From: Scheffersomyces stipitis CBS 6054
Lineage: Eukaryota > Ascomycota > Pichiomycetes > Serinales > Debaryomycetaceae
Direction of reading: 5' to 3'
DNA: 64,000 bases
NCBI RefSeq assembly: GCF_000209165.1
Contig: NC_009047.1
Location: 62,001-126,000, forward strand
Both the position numbers and the translations under genes were made by a program. The notes below the pieces were generated by a model. It was not told the DNA's origin and did not search any database. It saw only the letters and a program-made list of their open reading frames with translations. Below are positions 1 to 10,701 of the stretch, one piece after another (positions within the stretch are counted from its first letter, which is position 1; every line of letters begins with the position of its first letter).

Positions 1-795
1 GTCAGTTCCTTCTCTTTCGACATTGGCCTTGCCGATAGGCAAAACAAAGTCTGTGGAGAGAGCTTCCTCGGAGATATCGAAGGTTTCACCGTAGGCGATT
101 TCGTTTTCCAAAAACACAACTGGGTTAGGGTCTCTGATGGCAGCCTTGATCAAACCCTTGTAGTCCTCGGCAGAGTAGGGCGAAACAACCTTCAAACCAG
201 GAATAGATCCATACCATGCAGCGTAACATTGCGAATGTTGAGCACCGACACCGGCAGCAGCACCATTGGGACCACGGAAGGTGATGTTACACGGTTGTTT
301 ACCTCCGGACATGTAATAGGTCTTAGCGGCAGAGTTAACGATTTGATCGATAGCTTGCATAGCGAAGTTGAAGGTCATGAACTCCAACACAGGCTTCAAA
401 CCATGAAGGGCAGCTCCAACAGCCAAACCAGTGAAACCCATTTCAGTGATAGGGGTATCAATCACACGTCTTTCACCAAAACGATCCAACAAACCACGTG
501 ACACCTTGTAGGCACCGTTGTATTGGGCCACTTCTTCACCCATGAGGAAGACATCGTCGTCCTTGTCCAACTCCTCGGCAAGCCCGGCATTAAGGGCGTC
601 TCTGACGGTGATGGTCTTTGAGCCTACAGCCGACGACGAAGCGGCACGCGAATCCATCATTCTCAATGCCTGGTACTGGCCAGCTTGGGCTACGGATCTG
701 GTAGTGTTTCCAGTCACATTGGCGATGTTGTGGGCTCTAGTGGCCGAAGCGGCCAAGCGGGCCGTCTGGGCGATCTGGGATAACTTGGGAGCCAT
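1..795 (-). CDS. PDB1: Pyruvate dehydrogenase E1 component, beta subunit (partial, C-terminus beyond left edge)
   Basis: Reading leftward from the ATG at 793-795 the frame stays open for 265 codons to the window edge. The first roughly 40 residues are basic and rich in Ala, Ser and Thr with no acidic residues, as in a mitochondrial presequence. Then comes the transketolase-like pyrimidine-binding domain of E1-beta: [51 protein letters not shown], and further on [21 protein letters not shown] and [14 protein letters not shown]1-beta pairs with E1-alpha (Pda1) in the matrix to decarboxylate pyruvate with thiamine diphosphate for acetyl-CoA synthesis. Roughly the last third (transketolase C-terminal domain) is missing because of the window end, not because of a break. 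The initiator is the only sensible upstream ATG. Assignment is secure. Confidence 0.97.
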   Translation of the reverse strand, partial: MAPKLSQIAQTARLAASATRAHNIANVTGNTTRSVAQAGQYQALRMMDSRAASSSAVGSKTITVRDALNAGLAEELDKDDDVFLMGEEVAQYNGAYKVSRGLLDRFGERRVIDTPITEMGFTGLAVGAALHGLKPVLEFMTFNFAMQAIDQIVNSAAKTYYMSGGKQPCNITFRGPNGAAAGVGAQHSQCYAAWYGSIPGLKVVSPYSAEDYKGLIKAAIRDPNPVVFLENEIAYGETFDISEEALSTDFVLPIGKANVEREGTD

Positions 796-2539
796 TGGAA
801 TCTGACGTGTAAGATGTGGGAGAAAAACGTACAAGGTAGAATGGCTCTGGATATTTCAATTATTTAAACAAAGATGTGCTCACGGACAGATGAGGACCGG
901 GTCTGGTGCACGACCCGGAGGTGCACTTCCATCGAATACCGAGTGCGAATTAGAGTTGGTATATTGAATATATGGTGAATAGAGCATCTGTACGAGGTCA
1001 GACTGAGGTTGAATGTTGGAGTATATATGATTGGAGAATGGTGTAGTTTGTCTCTGTCTACTTTATAGAGATTACAATTTTGTTGATAGTATTTCTTTGA
1101 AACATCTGTCTGTGTAGCTTAGTTTTCAGAACAGTTCATTACAAGGAATATGTCAATGATGAACAAGTTCCAGTTCCATACCAAGCGATTGTATCGTTGC
1201 AATATCCTTGCTTGGATGATTCTGCCAATTTCGTCATACTTAACTGTTGCGTTTTCTCTAAATCAATTTGGTCTTCTTCTTATCAATTTCAAAATTTCGC
1301 AGCCTAATTAATTGCGAAAACGGAAATCAAGCAACAACTGCGGATATACTCTGAAGTACAATCCACCGTTCATATTTCTAGTGATAAATCTGCTAAGTAT
1401 GTAGCATGTAACGTCTAAGTTTATCTCTGACTTTTCACACTTTTCATACTTCGCAGACTTTCCAGATTTTCCAGATATTTCAGGATGTTCACCTTCACTT
1501 TTCACATTTCTTTAACAAAATCTTGCACCATTGCTGTTCAGCTAAAGCCATACAAACTTGGCATTCAAACTTGGTACACACATATGTCAACAACTTTGTT
1601 TTCGCTTGAATCGTCCATCTATACCACAGTTTATCCTCATATGTCTTGTTCTATCTTCTTATCTTAGATTCCCGATGTGTCCCGGAAGGTCGCGGAAAAT
1701 CTCGGTGGTTTCTGGCTCACACCCACCACAAAACGAGAGCCCAAAACAGACCGGAAGTTGCACAACATTTTGCCAGTTGCACCCACAGACTCAGCTGCCC
1801 CCTCTTTAAACAACTTCTGTTGGGAGCTACGAGAGAAAGACAGATTCTAAAGATAACCACATGCTCATATTAATTAGATCTCCAACATTTGGGAAAGCTT
1901 GAGCTTTGTGTAGAAAAGTTCACCAGAAGCCAAGTTCAGCATTGTTGGTCTGAATCGGCTCCATCTAGGAATCGTCCCTAGATACGCTCGGGCAATACGA
2001 ACCTTTCGATGACTTCGGTCATGTGCTCACTCACATTATTGTCCGGAATTTGGTTATTTTATATGCATGGCGCACATGACTCTCGCCCATCAACCATCCA
2101 GAACCGTAACAGAACCCCTCCCCCGCCCGGAACCACCTCTATTTCAGTCTCAATCACCTTTGGCTGTACGATAATTGGTTATATATAGCCAGGAAACCTC
2201 TCGTATCGTCTTATTCTATCCTCCGGGTTTCTCTTGTTTTCCTTGTACAATTGCCTGGCCTCTTCTGCGACCTTCTAGAATAGTTCTCCTAGCGTGCTTT
2301 GTCCATATAGCATCTTAGCTCTTTCTAGCACTATCTGGATCCAATATTTTTCGCTGAAAAATTAGCCTTTCCACCAAATACTCCCCATCACCACATTATT
2401 TATCACCAGTCACTACTGCTGCCCAAGTTTTCATCAGTATTGTGTGCTGATATTGATACCAATTGTCTATTTATTCTACTAATTCCATCATTGAACCAAA
2501 TTGTTCAACATTTCCACTGCTAGTATTCATTAATTCAAG
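796..2539. other. Divergent intergenic region PDB1 / thioesterase
   Basis: No gene supported. It is a shared promoter region. A C-rich block at 2115-2128 contains an STRE-like CCCCT and could bind C2H2 zinc-finger factors. A TATA-like run (TATATATA) lies near 2180, about 360 bases before the thioesterase ATG. A short inverted repeat (ATCTAGG ... CCTAGAT) lies at 1963-1983. Short open frames here lack homology-like composition. Confidence 0.5.
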
Positions 2540-4048
2540 ATGTTCAAAGTGGCTAGAATTCCCAGAGTCTCAGCAAGGCTCTTACCCAAGTGCAACTCCA
2601 TTTCGGTGCTTCGCTTCAACTCCAACCAAACCAATTTCCATCGTCCAGACAAGGCTGGTTCTGAGGACGCGACTGAGGCTGCTGATGCTGCTGCTACGCT
2701 TTTAGCAGAATTGAGAGACAAGCAGACCAACCCAAACAAAGCCTCATGGCTAGAAGCCTTGAGAGAACGCGAAAAACAGAAAGCTGAAGGTAAGATATTA
2801 GACAGTTACAGCTATGTAACTCCTGTGACCACTGAGATCGGCGAAAAGACCAGAGGAGACTCGTTCACTTACTTGACATTACCTTTTAAGGACGACAAGT
2901 GGCTTTGCGATGCTTATATCAACGCCTTTGGAAGATTGAGAGCTGGTCAGTTGTTCCAGGACTTGGATGCTTTGGCCGGGAGAATTGCTTACAGACACTG
3001 TTCTCCTGCAGAACCTGTTAATGTTACTGCTTCGGTCGATAGAATTTACATGGTGAAAAAGGTAGATGAAATCAACAACTACAACTTCGTTTTGGCTGGT
3101 TCCGTTTCATGGACTGGAAGATCGTCTATGGAAATCAGCGTAAGAGGGTATGCTTTTGAAGACTCCATCCCGGAAACGATCACCGAAGAAACATTACCCC
3201 AGGAGAACATCTTCTTGACTGCCAACTTCACGTTTGTAGCTCGTAATCCTATTACTCATAAGTCATTTGCTATCAACAGACTCTTGCCCGTTTCTGAAAA
3301 GGAATGGATGGACTATAGACGTGCTGAGTCGCACAATGCTAAGAAGAAGTTTGCTGCCAAGAATGCTAAAGTCCTTGAGCCTACTGATGAAGAATCCAGA
3401 TTGATCTACGATATGTGGAGTTCATCCCAGGCTTTAAAGAGTGCAGATGGCCCTCCACAAACAGGCGTGGCATTCATGAAAGACACCAAAGTCAGTTCGA
3501 CTCTCTTCATGCAACCCCAGTACAGAAATAGACACTCGTATATGATTTTTGGTGGCTACTTGTTGAGACAAACTTTCGAGTTGGCTTATTGTGCTGCCGC
3601 TGATTTTGCTTCTGCTGGTCCCAGATTCGTTTCTTTGGACTCCACCACCTTCAAGGCACCAGTTCCTGTAGGCTCTGTAGTTTCTATGGATGCTTCTGTC
3701 TCCTATACGGAACATATCCACAAGGGTCCTTCTGACATTGATGCCGATTCTCCTTTCAACTTTAAATTGCCAGCTACAAACAAGCTTTCATCCAATCCTG
3801 AGGCTTTCTTGTCTGAGCCAGGAACGTTGATCCAAGTTAAAGTGGATACCAAGATCAAGCTTTTGGACTCTAGTTCTAAGGAATCAGGTACTTTCATCTA
3901 CTCATTCTTCGTGCCCAAGTCTAGCTACAAGGGTAAACCAGGATACTCTTCTGTCATTCCCCAGACTTATTCTGAAATGATGACATACATTGCCGGTAGA
4001 AGAAGAGCTCAGGACACGGCTAATTTCGTCGACACCTTACCTAAGTAA
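2540..4048 (+). CDS. Mitochondrial acyl-CoA thioesterase, double hot-dog (ACOT9-like)
   Basis: A 502-residue protein. The N-terminus is basic and free of acidic residues (start MFKVARIPRVSARLLPKC), a good mitochondrial targeting sequence. Two hot-dog folds follow. The first, about residues 115-260, has DAYINAFGRLRAGQLFQDLDALAGRIAYRHC. The second, about 320-480, has TLFMQPQYRNRHSYMIFGGYLLRQTFELAYCAA followed by FVSLDSTTFKAPVPVGSVV. This tandem arrangement and length match the fungal/animal ACOT9-type family, which hydrolyses acyl-CoA esters to free acid and CoA in the matrix. Substrate chain length cannot be told from sequence. It has its own promoter, divergent from PDB1. No yeast gene name is used because S. 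cerevisiae has no clear counterpart that I recall. Confidence 0.85.
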   Translation: MFKVARIPRVSARLLPKCNSISVLRFNSNQTNFHRPDKAGSEDATEAADAAATLLAELRDKQTNPNKASWLEALREREKQKAEGKILDSYSYVTPVTTEIGEKTRGDSFTYLTLPFKDDKWLCDAYINAFGRLRAGQLFQDLDALAGRIAYRHCSPAEPVNVTASVDRIYMVKKVDEINNYNFVLAGSVSWTGRSSMEISVRGYAFEDSIPETITEETLPQENIFLTANFTFVARNPITHKSFAINRLLPVSEKEWMDYRRAESHNAKKKFAAKNAKVLEPTDEESRLIYDMWSSSQALKSADGPPQTGVAFMKDTKVSSTLFMQPQYRNRHSYMIFGGYLLRQTFELAYCAAADFASAGPRFVSLDSTTFKAPVPVGSVVSMDASVSYTEHIHKGPSDIDADSPFNFKLPATNKLSSNPEAFLSEPGTLIQVKVDTKIKLLDSSSKESGTFIYSFFVPKSSYKGKPGYSSVIPQTYSEMMTYIAGRRRAQDTANFVDTLPK

Positions 4049-4385
4049 CTTTTAAATTTATAGAACTCCAATTAATACAAGGCTACATGGTACTCTTCTA
4101 CTATATTTGTAGTGGAGATTATGGTGTTTTACAATGAACTATGTCTGCTTCAAAATCTTAACAAAATCTGCAGAACGAATCCACTGATTACCAAAAATCT
4201 GCCTTGCAGTATCTACACCATATGAATCGCTAACTTTTATTATAGTACATAAGTGTAAAGATTGACAATTAGTTGTAACGATTGGCTGCGAAAAATGAGA
4301 ACGTAATTAAAGTACAGAGAAGTAAAGAACGAAATCAAGCTTTTCTTCCGGATAAATGCAAAGTGATTGACCTAATCAATCAGGG
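4049..4385. other. Convergent 3' intergenic region
   Basis: AT-rich spacer between the 3' ends of the thioesterase gene and AXL2. It presumably holds both polyadenylation signals. No gene seen. Confidence 0.5.
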
Positions 4386-7067
4386 CTAGTCGCTGTCATT
4401 GCTGTGAACCTGCGCTGACTCCTCATGGAATTTGATATCAGGTTCATACGATGACTCTCTCAAACTGCCCTTTCTGGTGAAGTTAACCAATTTCGCCTTG
4501 CTAGTGCGCGATCTGGAACGCTTGGGGATCTGAGGACTACCATCGTGGTTGAGCAACATCTGATCAGAGTTGCCAGATTCTATCGAAATGGTAGATAAAT
4601 TGGAGTGTCTCATGGGCAACGTCTTAGTTGCAATAGCCAAGTCATCATGACTCAAGTTGAAGTTCGATGCAGTCTTGTGCATCAAGTCGGTATTATCTTC
4701 ACTGCTGCGGTCAGTACGGTCAGACAGCCACTGGAAGTCTCCGTTAGAAGTCTTGACAGCCTTGAATTCATCAAGGTACGCAGAGTCTTCATGTTGGTAT
4801 TGCGATAAATCTCTTTCGCTTCCTGAAGGAGACTCGTTGAACTTAGACAACAAATTCGATATACTTGACTCCGAGAAATCGTGCCTGCTTGTGTGGCTGT
4901 TGCTATTATTACTATTGGTGCTGTGGTCTGCACTGAGATAAACGGTCGAGGTATCCGTTGCATTTCTCACAGAGTTGGTGTACTCCCTGGAGTTTTCTTC
5001 AGGGAGAATAGCAAGAATCGAGCCTGATTTGGGGACCGTCTTCCAGGGACTAGGCGTTGATGCATTGCTGGAGGTTGCAGAGTCAACGATGTTTCCATCA
5101 CTGTCCAATCTTTGGAGATTGGTAGAAGAGTCTCTTCTCATGACTTCATGCAAGGAAGTGCTACTTAAAAGTTGACGGGCGACAAAAGAAGATTGCTGAG
5201 AGTTTCTGGCTGACTGGTCGTCCACAAGTCTTACTGAGAACAACTGTTCTGTGTTGACTGTGCTCAAGGAAACTTCTGAATTTCTATTCTGCTTGTCGTC
5301 AGAATTGTCTCTTGCTCTCCATGACTTGACTGGTAACTCGATGGCATCTACATATCTAGCAGCAGAGCCGTTGGATTCCACATGGGTGATGGAAGATGAA
5401 GTACTGTGGATGTCGTCGTCGTAGTCGTAAGGTTTGGTATTGTCCAACTTTCTGGCATTAGCAGCAGCCAACTTTCTACCTTTCTGGGAATCGTTGTCGT
5501 AGGTGTTGCCGAAGCCTGGGCCGGTCAATTCGGGAACAGCAGCATCCTTTTCCATGTCCTTTCTTGGGTCTTGCTTTCTTTCTTTTCTTCTCTTGATACA
5601 GCAGCAGAAGAGAATGAGGGCAGCGACAAGAAGCAAGAAGGCAGGAATACCCACTCCAAGACCAATTGCAAGTGCCTTGTGGTTCGTGGAAGCCTTGGAC
5701 TTTACAGGAGTAGAAGAGGAAGAGGGAGAGGAAGTTGGAGAAGAGGAGCTAGAAGAAGTCGCGGTAGCGGAAGAGGAAGAGGAAGTGGAGGATGTCTTGC
5801 TGTCGATTCCAACAATGTCAAAGCTCTTATCTTCCAGATCGTAATCGGAAGAAGCAGACACATCGACATTGATCTTCTGCAAATCCTTGGGGACTTGACC
5901 GGTGAAGGTATTGTTATCTTCATGGAAAGTAAGCCAGCTGTTGGAAGAGTCGAACTTGACAGAGACGTCGGTCAGGTTGAAATCAGTGAAGTATGAGTTC
6001 ATCAAGTGGTATTCAAAGAACTGTCCACGGGTAGCATTGACGTTGGGGAGAGTGCTGAGAGTGAACACTGAGCCAATGGCGTTGAAAGAGTAAGGCAATT
6101 CAACCTCGTTCTGGAACACGTCTTTGACGTTTATGGTGAAGTTGTCAAAAGTAGCATCCCCAGGGAAGTTACCTGTCAAAGTGTAATGGTCGGTGTCAAG
6201 ATGAATCCAAGAGGGTAAGTCGGTTGAATCAACAGAGGAGATGTTTTCGGCCGAGATAAGTGATCCGTCCAAGAAAACAGAAGAGAAGATTGGAATCAGG
6301 ATGTCGAAGTCGTGATTCAAAGTACCATTGACCTTGATTGACTCATTCAACGAAGTGCTCAACAGATGGGCTCCAACAATCAACTTGAAGATACCTTCAG
6401 CTCCAGCAAATCCTACATAGTCGGAGCCAATGAAGCTGAAGCCATACTCAAACGAAGGAGCAATATCTGAAACAACGTGAGGAACTATTCCTGAGAATGT
6501 TAAGCTGTCGGAGTCGAAATCGATCCAGTTTGGCAAGGAGCTTCTGTCCGCTGACCTACCATAGTAGGCAACGATAGGTCTTTTGGATGTTGAGTAAGAT
6601 TCGAAAACCGACTTTTCGAAGCTGATGTTGAACTCCTGGCCCTCTCTGACAACCAAGCCGTCATTACCGTTGGTGTCTCCGTATTTGGCAATTTCAGTAA
6701 ACATGACATCATTAGAGGATAAGTGTAAGCCTGTATCGTTGGAAACTATCATAGAGTAGGTGTTGTTGATAGTAGAACCGTCTGACGAGTCAGTTCCGAA
6801 CAAATGGATTTCAAACTCTTGCACGTCGTCCTTGGAGGGAGTTCCGGTGAATGTTCTGGAGTCAGAGTCAAAGCTCAACCACAGAGGAAGCCCTGTGGCC
6901 TGGTACGAGATTACGCCGAAGTTATCGGATTTGTAGGTGATATTGGCCATGGTAAAGGAGTAGGCCGTGTCAATACGGGCGACATTAGGCAACTGTTCGT
7001 TGAAGGGGAACCCCACTTCGATCTGTGCCGAGGCTATCGCCATCAAGAAAACCAAGATGAATAGCAT
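4386..7067 (-). CDS. AXL2: Axial budding pattern protein Axl2
   Basis: An 893-residue type I membrane protein. A short signal peptide (MLFILVFLMAIASA) is followed by FPFNEQLPNVARIDTAYSFTM, typical of the first dystroglycan-type cadherin-like (CADG) module. Repeated 'LPxWxxFDSxxxTFxGxxP' signatures (for example LPLWLSFDSDSRTFTGTP and LPNWIDFDSDSLTFSGIVP) mark up to four such modules to about residue 420. A Ser/Thr-rich stalk follows, then one membrane span at roughly 465-487 (LAIGLGVGIPAFLLLVAALILF), a CCC/RRK stop-transfer, and a long Ser/Asn-rich cytoplasmic tail. In S. cerevisiae Axl2 marks the previous division site and interacts with the septin/Bud4 landmark for axial budding. The overall plan and module motifs fit well. 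Long frames on the opposite strand are shadows. Confidence 0.93.
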   Translation of the reverse strand: MLFILVFLMAIASAQIEVGFPFNEQLPNVARIDTAYSFTMANITYKSDNFGVISYQATGLPLWLSFDSDSRTFTGTPSKDDVQEFEIHLFGTDSSDGSTINNTYSMIVSNDTGLHLSSNDVMFTEIAKYGDTNGNDGLVVREGQEFNISFEKSVFESYSTSKRPIVAYYGRSADRSSLPNWIDFDSDSLTFSGIVPHVVSDIAPSFEYGFSFIGSDYVGFAGAEGIFKLIVGAHLLSTSLNESIKVNGTLNHDFDILIPIFSSVFLDGSLISAENISSVDSTDLPSWIHLDTDHYTLTGNFPGDATFDNFTINVKDVFQNEVELPYSFNAIGSVFTLSTLPNVNATRGQFFEYHLMNSYFTDFNLTDVSVKFDSSNSWLTFHEDNNTFTGQVPKDLQKINVDVSASSDYDLEDKSFDIVGIDSKTSSTSSSSSATATSSSSSSPTSSPSSSSTPVKSKASTNHKALAIGLGVGIPAFLLLVAALILFCCCIKRRKERKQDPRKDMEKDAAVPELTGPGFGNTYDNDSQKGRKLAAANARKLDNTKPYDYDDDIHSTSSSITHVESNGSAARYVDAIELPVKSWRARDNSDDKQNRNSEVSLSTVNTEQLFSVRLVDDQSARNSQQSSFVARQLLSSTSLHEVMRRDSSTNLQRLDSDGNIVDSATSSNASTPSPWKTVPKSGSILAILPEENSREYTNSVRNATDTSTVYLSADHSTNSNNSNSHTSRHDFSESSISNLLSKFNESPSGSERDLSQYQHEDSAYLDEFKAVKTSNGDFQWLSDRTDRSSEDNTDLMHKTASNFNLSHDDLAIATKTLPMRHSNLSTISIESGNSDQMLLNHDGSPQIPKRSRSRTSKAKLVNFTRKGSLRESSYEPDIKFHEESAQVHSNDSD

Positions 7068-8596
7068 TGTGGATGGCTAGTGAAATAAATGAAACTCGTC
7101 TGGAAAAAAAGATTAGGTGAGACTTAAGCTGGTGGGATGAGGGAGTAGTAATGGATAGCAAGGTGTTGCTTGTGAATAGTGTGAAGTCACTTGGAAAGGG
7201 AGTGAAATTGTGAAAGGAATGGCTGAAGAAGAAAGAAGAGTGAAAAGACGATTGGAAGATGTTGATAAAATCGCTGGCCTCACAAACGAGAAATCCCCTA
7301 GTTATTATGGCAAGGCTAGCAAGGGGCTGTATGATAAAACAAGGTACGGTAATAATTGCAACGCATCTGGGACAACAATGAGAAACGAAACAGAACGCAT
7401 CCTGGCACCTGCAGTCTTTACATGATAAGGAGGTGAGCTGCGTGTGATTTTGACTATATTCGTCACGGTGGACACGCCAAAGGTGGAATTAAGGAAGAGA
7501 CTGAAAAAAGTAGGGAGTATTTGTTTACCAAACGCGTGAAACAAATGTAAAGATACGCGATTCGCGTCGTCTAACCTGTGTACAGACTCTAAATAGAAAA
7601 GAAGAATGGGTGCGTACAGGAGCTGCAGTACGCATGCACTACTGAGAAGTTTATTCCTGGAACCCACCAAAAGTCTCCTACACTTATCTGCTACCGTCTT
7701 AGAAGTACACTCCAACCAGACGACGTTTCTGTGTTGTTTCGTCTCGTCTATTTTCACAGTTTTAGTTGCAATTTACAGTTTAATTTCCAAAGGCAACTTC
7801 ACCCAATCACCTTAGTGATGGTAGCGGACAGATAGACATTGGCTTTCCTTTTAGTTACACCAATTGCAACTGTATCATGCCTTAATCGTCTGGACCAAAG
7901 GCACCTTGCCTAAATGCCAATTATGAGCAAGGGACGGAACACAACTGAAAAGAAACAAACACCCTGTCCTCGTATTTGTCTAACCTCGAGTTTTAGTCGG
8001 AACTTTAGAGCTGGTTTTAGTCGTGAGTTTTAGTCGTGATTGAGGCATCGCAAAAATTGCAAGGTGAAACTACACCACTTCCAAAATTGCTTTGGCCCAT
8101 TGCCGCAATCCTCATTCCTGTTTGGGAAGACGTCAAAGACCCTGAACTCGATCTGTCTATGGGGATACTCGATCTGTCTAGGGCGATACTTGATTCAGAG
8201 GACCCTTGCTCGCATGCCGAGGCAGCTGTAGAAGGCTCGTAGAATTGTAGTCCATAATTTTATTGGATCATATGATATCAAATGCTCGTCTGATTGCACG
8301 ATAACATGACTTATTGAACAGCGTATCATTCTACTGTATTAGTGAACATTTTCAATTGTGATATGATTGTGCTACATGACAATATGAACGAAACAACAGG
8401 CATGTATGCTGCAGCATAATTACGAAACCATGTATATGCAAAAGATATGAATGGACTACTTAGCTCTATGGATGTACTAAGAAACTCCAAAACTATAATG
8501 TGTGAGTTTCTGTGGGATTATATAATCATCCAAATGCTCATACGATTATATGGTTATATAATTATTTGTCTATTATAATCTGTACTGTATTACAGC
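7068..8596. other. AXL2 upstream region; 3' flank of SCS3-like gene
   Basis: About 1.5 kb without a supportable gene. It holds a cluster of cell-cycle-type sites (listed separately). Three copies of TTTTAGTCG lie at 7991-7999, 8015-8023 and 8028-8036, and an imperfect 21-bp tandem duplication (unit beginning ACTCGATCTGTCTA) lies at 8146-8187. The right 350 bases are AT-rich 3' flank. Confidence 0.5.
7521..7567. promoter_or_regulatory. Candidate Fkh and MCB/SCB-type sites upstream of AXL2
   Basis: TTGTTTAC (7521-7528) is the complement of a forkhead site, GTAAACAA. ACGCGT (7532-7537) is a perfect MCB core. ACGCGA-T-TCGCGT (7555-7567) is a nearly palindromic pair of MCB/SCB-like cores. They lie about 450-500 bases upstream of the AXL2 ATG. 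Function is inferred from S. cerevisiae motif knowledge. Confidence 0.4.
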
Positions 8597-9532
8597 TCAC
8601 TGCTGCTTCTGCTTCTCTACAATCCGTGGCACATAGTAAATTCCCACTACGCCAATGTACCCAAACACCAACCCTACCAACTTCTCACCAAGCGAATGGA
8701 AGTAGATGTTGGTCATGAGCAACATGAACCACCATAATGTGATCAACTTAGCGACAACAATCGGTGGATTTGCAACCAGATATTTTATAAAGCTACTGAA
8801 TTTTTCACCTAAACTCACAGGCTTAACAACCTCTTTACGAAGCTTAGACAACGAAGCCTTGAAATGAGAATAAGACACCCAATATGGAGACACCTCCAAA
8901 AACAAATAGAGCGAAGAATGAATCAAAAGGAATACATGTCCCGAGGGATCGTGTCCTCCTTCCCAGGATCCCTTGATCCTTCGGCAATGATAGGAAGTAA
9001 TAGAAGTTGAACTCAACTTGTTGCCAACCTCTTCGCCTGCTGCTTCGAAAAGATGGAGAAAACGGCTCTGACCAGGATGAGTCTCTTTCTCTATCACACA
9101 ACTACCGCCTGTATATACAAATACCTTATCCATGATGGGCAAGCCAAAAAACCACTGGGTAAAAAAGATCCACCACACTGTGGCCAACACGTATCTGATT
9201 ACTGCACCCTTGGCTATATTAATTCTAATGGCACTGCTCTTTTCTTTATACAACACTATCCCGTAGAATAGGACAATGTTGGCTGTGGTCCAGAACCAGC
9301 CGTTTTTCACAAACACCTGGTTGAGCACGTTCTTCTTATTCGTGTAGTAGTTGTACACTTCTTCATCTGGTGACAACGAATGTACTATTTTTCCTATTAC
9401 AAAGTTCACTAAAAATGAGATCACGAACAAAAACTCAGATGGACTCATTTTGAAACGCTGCTGGATCTGGCGGAAAAACATCTCGATGAATCGGAAATGA
9501 CGGTCGTATACGGAAGACACCTCCGACGGCAT
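8597..9532 (-). CDS. SCS3: FIT-family ER membrane protein (Scs3/Yft2-like)
   Basis: A 311-residue protein if started at the first true ATG (9530-9532); the frame extends 11 codons further up only from TTG. It has about six hydrophobic segments. The family hallmark is present in the middle: SYHCRRIKGSWEGGHDPSGHVFLL, with the HDxSGH histidine, and a second conserved histidine earlier or later in the chain as in FIT2. FIT proteins are acyl-CoA diphosphatase-like ER enzymes (lipid-phosphatase fold) needed for lipid droplet emergence and ER lipid balance; Scs3 mutants are inositol auxotrophs in S. cerevisiae. Yeasts carry two paralogues, SCS3 and YFT2, and I cannot firmly decide between them; length (Scs3 about 380, Yft2 about 274) is intermediate. 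Confidence 0.85.
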   Translation of the reverse strand: MPSEVSSVYDRHFRFIEMFFRQIQQRFKMSPSEFLFVISFLVNFVIGKIVHSLSPDEEVYNYYTNKKNVLNQVFVKNGWFWTTANIVLFYGIVLYKEKSSAIRINIAKGAVIRYVLATVWWIFFTQWFFGLPIMDKVFVYTGGSCVIEKETHPGQSRFLHLFEAAGEEVGNKLSSTSITSYHCRRIKGSWEGGHDPSGHVFLLIHSSLYLFLEVSPYWVSYSHFKASLSKLRKEVVKPVSLGEKFSSFIKYLVANPPIVVAKLITLWWFMLLMTNIYFHSLGEKLVGLVFGYIGVVGIYYVPRIVEKQKQQ

Positions 9533-10239
9533 AATGACTCCGGATTGAGCGAATGACGAATACAAAGACAGTTTGGATATAGTATTGAAATCTGGAGAAG
9601 TGCACTTTTAAGTAGGTGGCCAAACGGGGTCGTGCTTTGTCCAGTTATCTTCTGTAGAATGTTCTATCTGAAAAGTATAGTATACAAACTCTACGGTTGC
9701 AAAATGTTTCCAATGGCCACTACGTAAGTCTTATAATAAACCTTGAATCCCTATGATCTTAGTGTATTATTACTGTGTTATTGTTATGCTATTAATTTAT
9801 ATCAGACATCGTGATTCGTAACTCATAGTGTGATGTCTAGTCGACGAATACATGCCCAATAAGTTGTACCACCAAGAATATGACAATGTCTACGTCACAT
9901 TTGCTAGTACAAAGTGAATATACAATCTGCTCCAAATAAATTTTGTCTCTTATTGGTAATGCATTTTATTGAAAACTTCAAAATGCAAGCTGGAATCGCT
10001 AGAATTTGTTGTAGAGTCGTTATTATTCCATCTTTCCTTGGAGGCTTGATAATATTCTCTAGTGGTGATACAGTCGTGACTGAACTCTGATTCTACAACT
10101 ATTCAAAAGCAAGAAAGTGCTATGAAGGTGTTTGCTTGAAACCAGAGCAGTCAGCGAGTCTTTTGAAGTATCTATGTCATGATTCATCTCCTTCACCAGC
10201 ATAGGATGTATACTAATGTATTTCTTCAAATATGGATCA
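9533..10239. other. Intergenic, SCS3-like promoter and MED31 3' flank
   Basis: AT-rich, with no supportable gene and no clear motif beyond short T/A runs. Confidence 0.5.
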
Positions 10240-10701
10240 TCAAGTTGCCACAACTTCACCATTACTGTTACCATTACTGTTACCGTTACTGTTGCTGTTA
10301 TTGTTATTGGTGGTGGCTTCTTCCGTAGAACTGGCAGCTGCAGTAACGTCGTTATTCTGCCATCTTTGCACCATATCATTCATAAGACTATTCATGAAGT
10401 CAGGATTGACGATATTGCTACGGAATTGCTCATCTTGAAGAAGCGTTAGTATGTGCAAGCAGTTTGGATATACCAAGTATCGAGCGTATTGCGGTTCCTT
10501 CCAATAGTTAAGATACTTTATGTAGTTGATGAAGTTTTCATCGTTCAAATAACCCTGTTGTGCTAAATGATTTAAGTACTGGATGTTGCTGAGCGACTGA
10601 ACAAACTCGAGCTCTATTTCCCATCTCGTGGGCACTGACGAGATCAAGGTATTGACATCGCCGTTGGAACTTTCGGTTGGGGCTGTAGCTTCTGTAGACA
10701 T
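10240..10701 (-). CDS. MED31: Mediator complex subunit Med31 (Soh1)
   Basis: A 153-residue protein. The Soh1/Med31 domain occupies about residues 25-110, with the conserved [53 protein letters not shown] and LLQDEQFR. Med31 is the small, strongly conserved subunit of the Mediator middle module and helps activate RNA polymerase II transcription. After residue 125 there is an Asn/Ser/Gly-rich low-complexity tail encoded by near-repeats of a GTTACC/GTTATT type on the plus strand (about 10260-10310), which is probably length-variable. It shares a 331-bp divergent promoter with DUO1. Confidence 0.96.
   Translation of the reverse strand: MSTEATAPTESSNGDVNTLISSVPTRWEIELEFVQSLSNIQYLNHLAQQGYLNDENFINYIKYLNYWKEPQYARYLVYPNCLHILTLLQDEQFRSNIVNPDFMNSLMNDMVQRWQNNDVTAAASSTEEATTNNNNSNSNGNSNGNSNGEVVAT

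Noticed and set aside
5406..5996. 196-codon plus-strand frame within AXL2, very Arg/Gly/Glu-rich
   Set aside because: Caused by antisense reading of the Ser-rich AXL2 stalk.
7305..7757. 150-codon minus-strand frame upstream of AXL2
   Set aside because: Starts at GTG, no protein-like features, and it covers the likely promoter sites.
8036..8242. 68-codon frame between AXL2 and the SCS3-like gene
   Set aside because: Spans a 21-bp duplication and has no conserved features.
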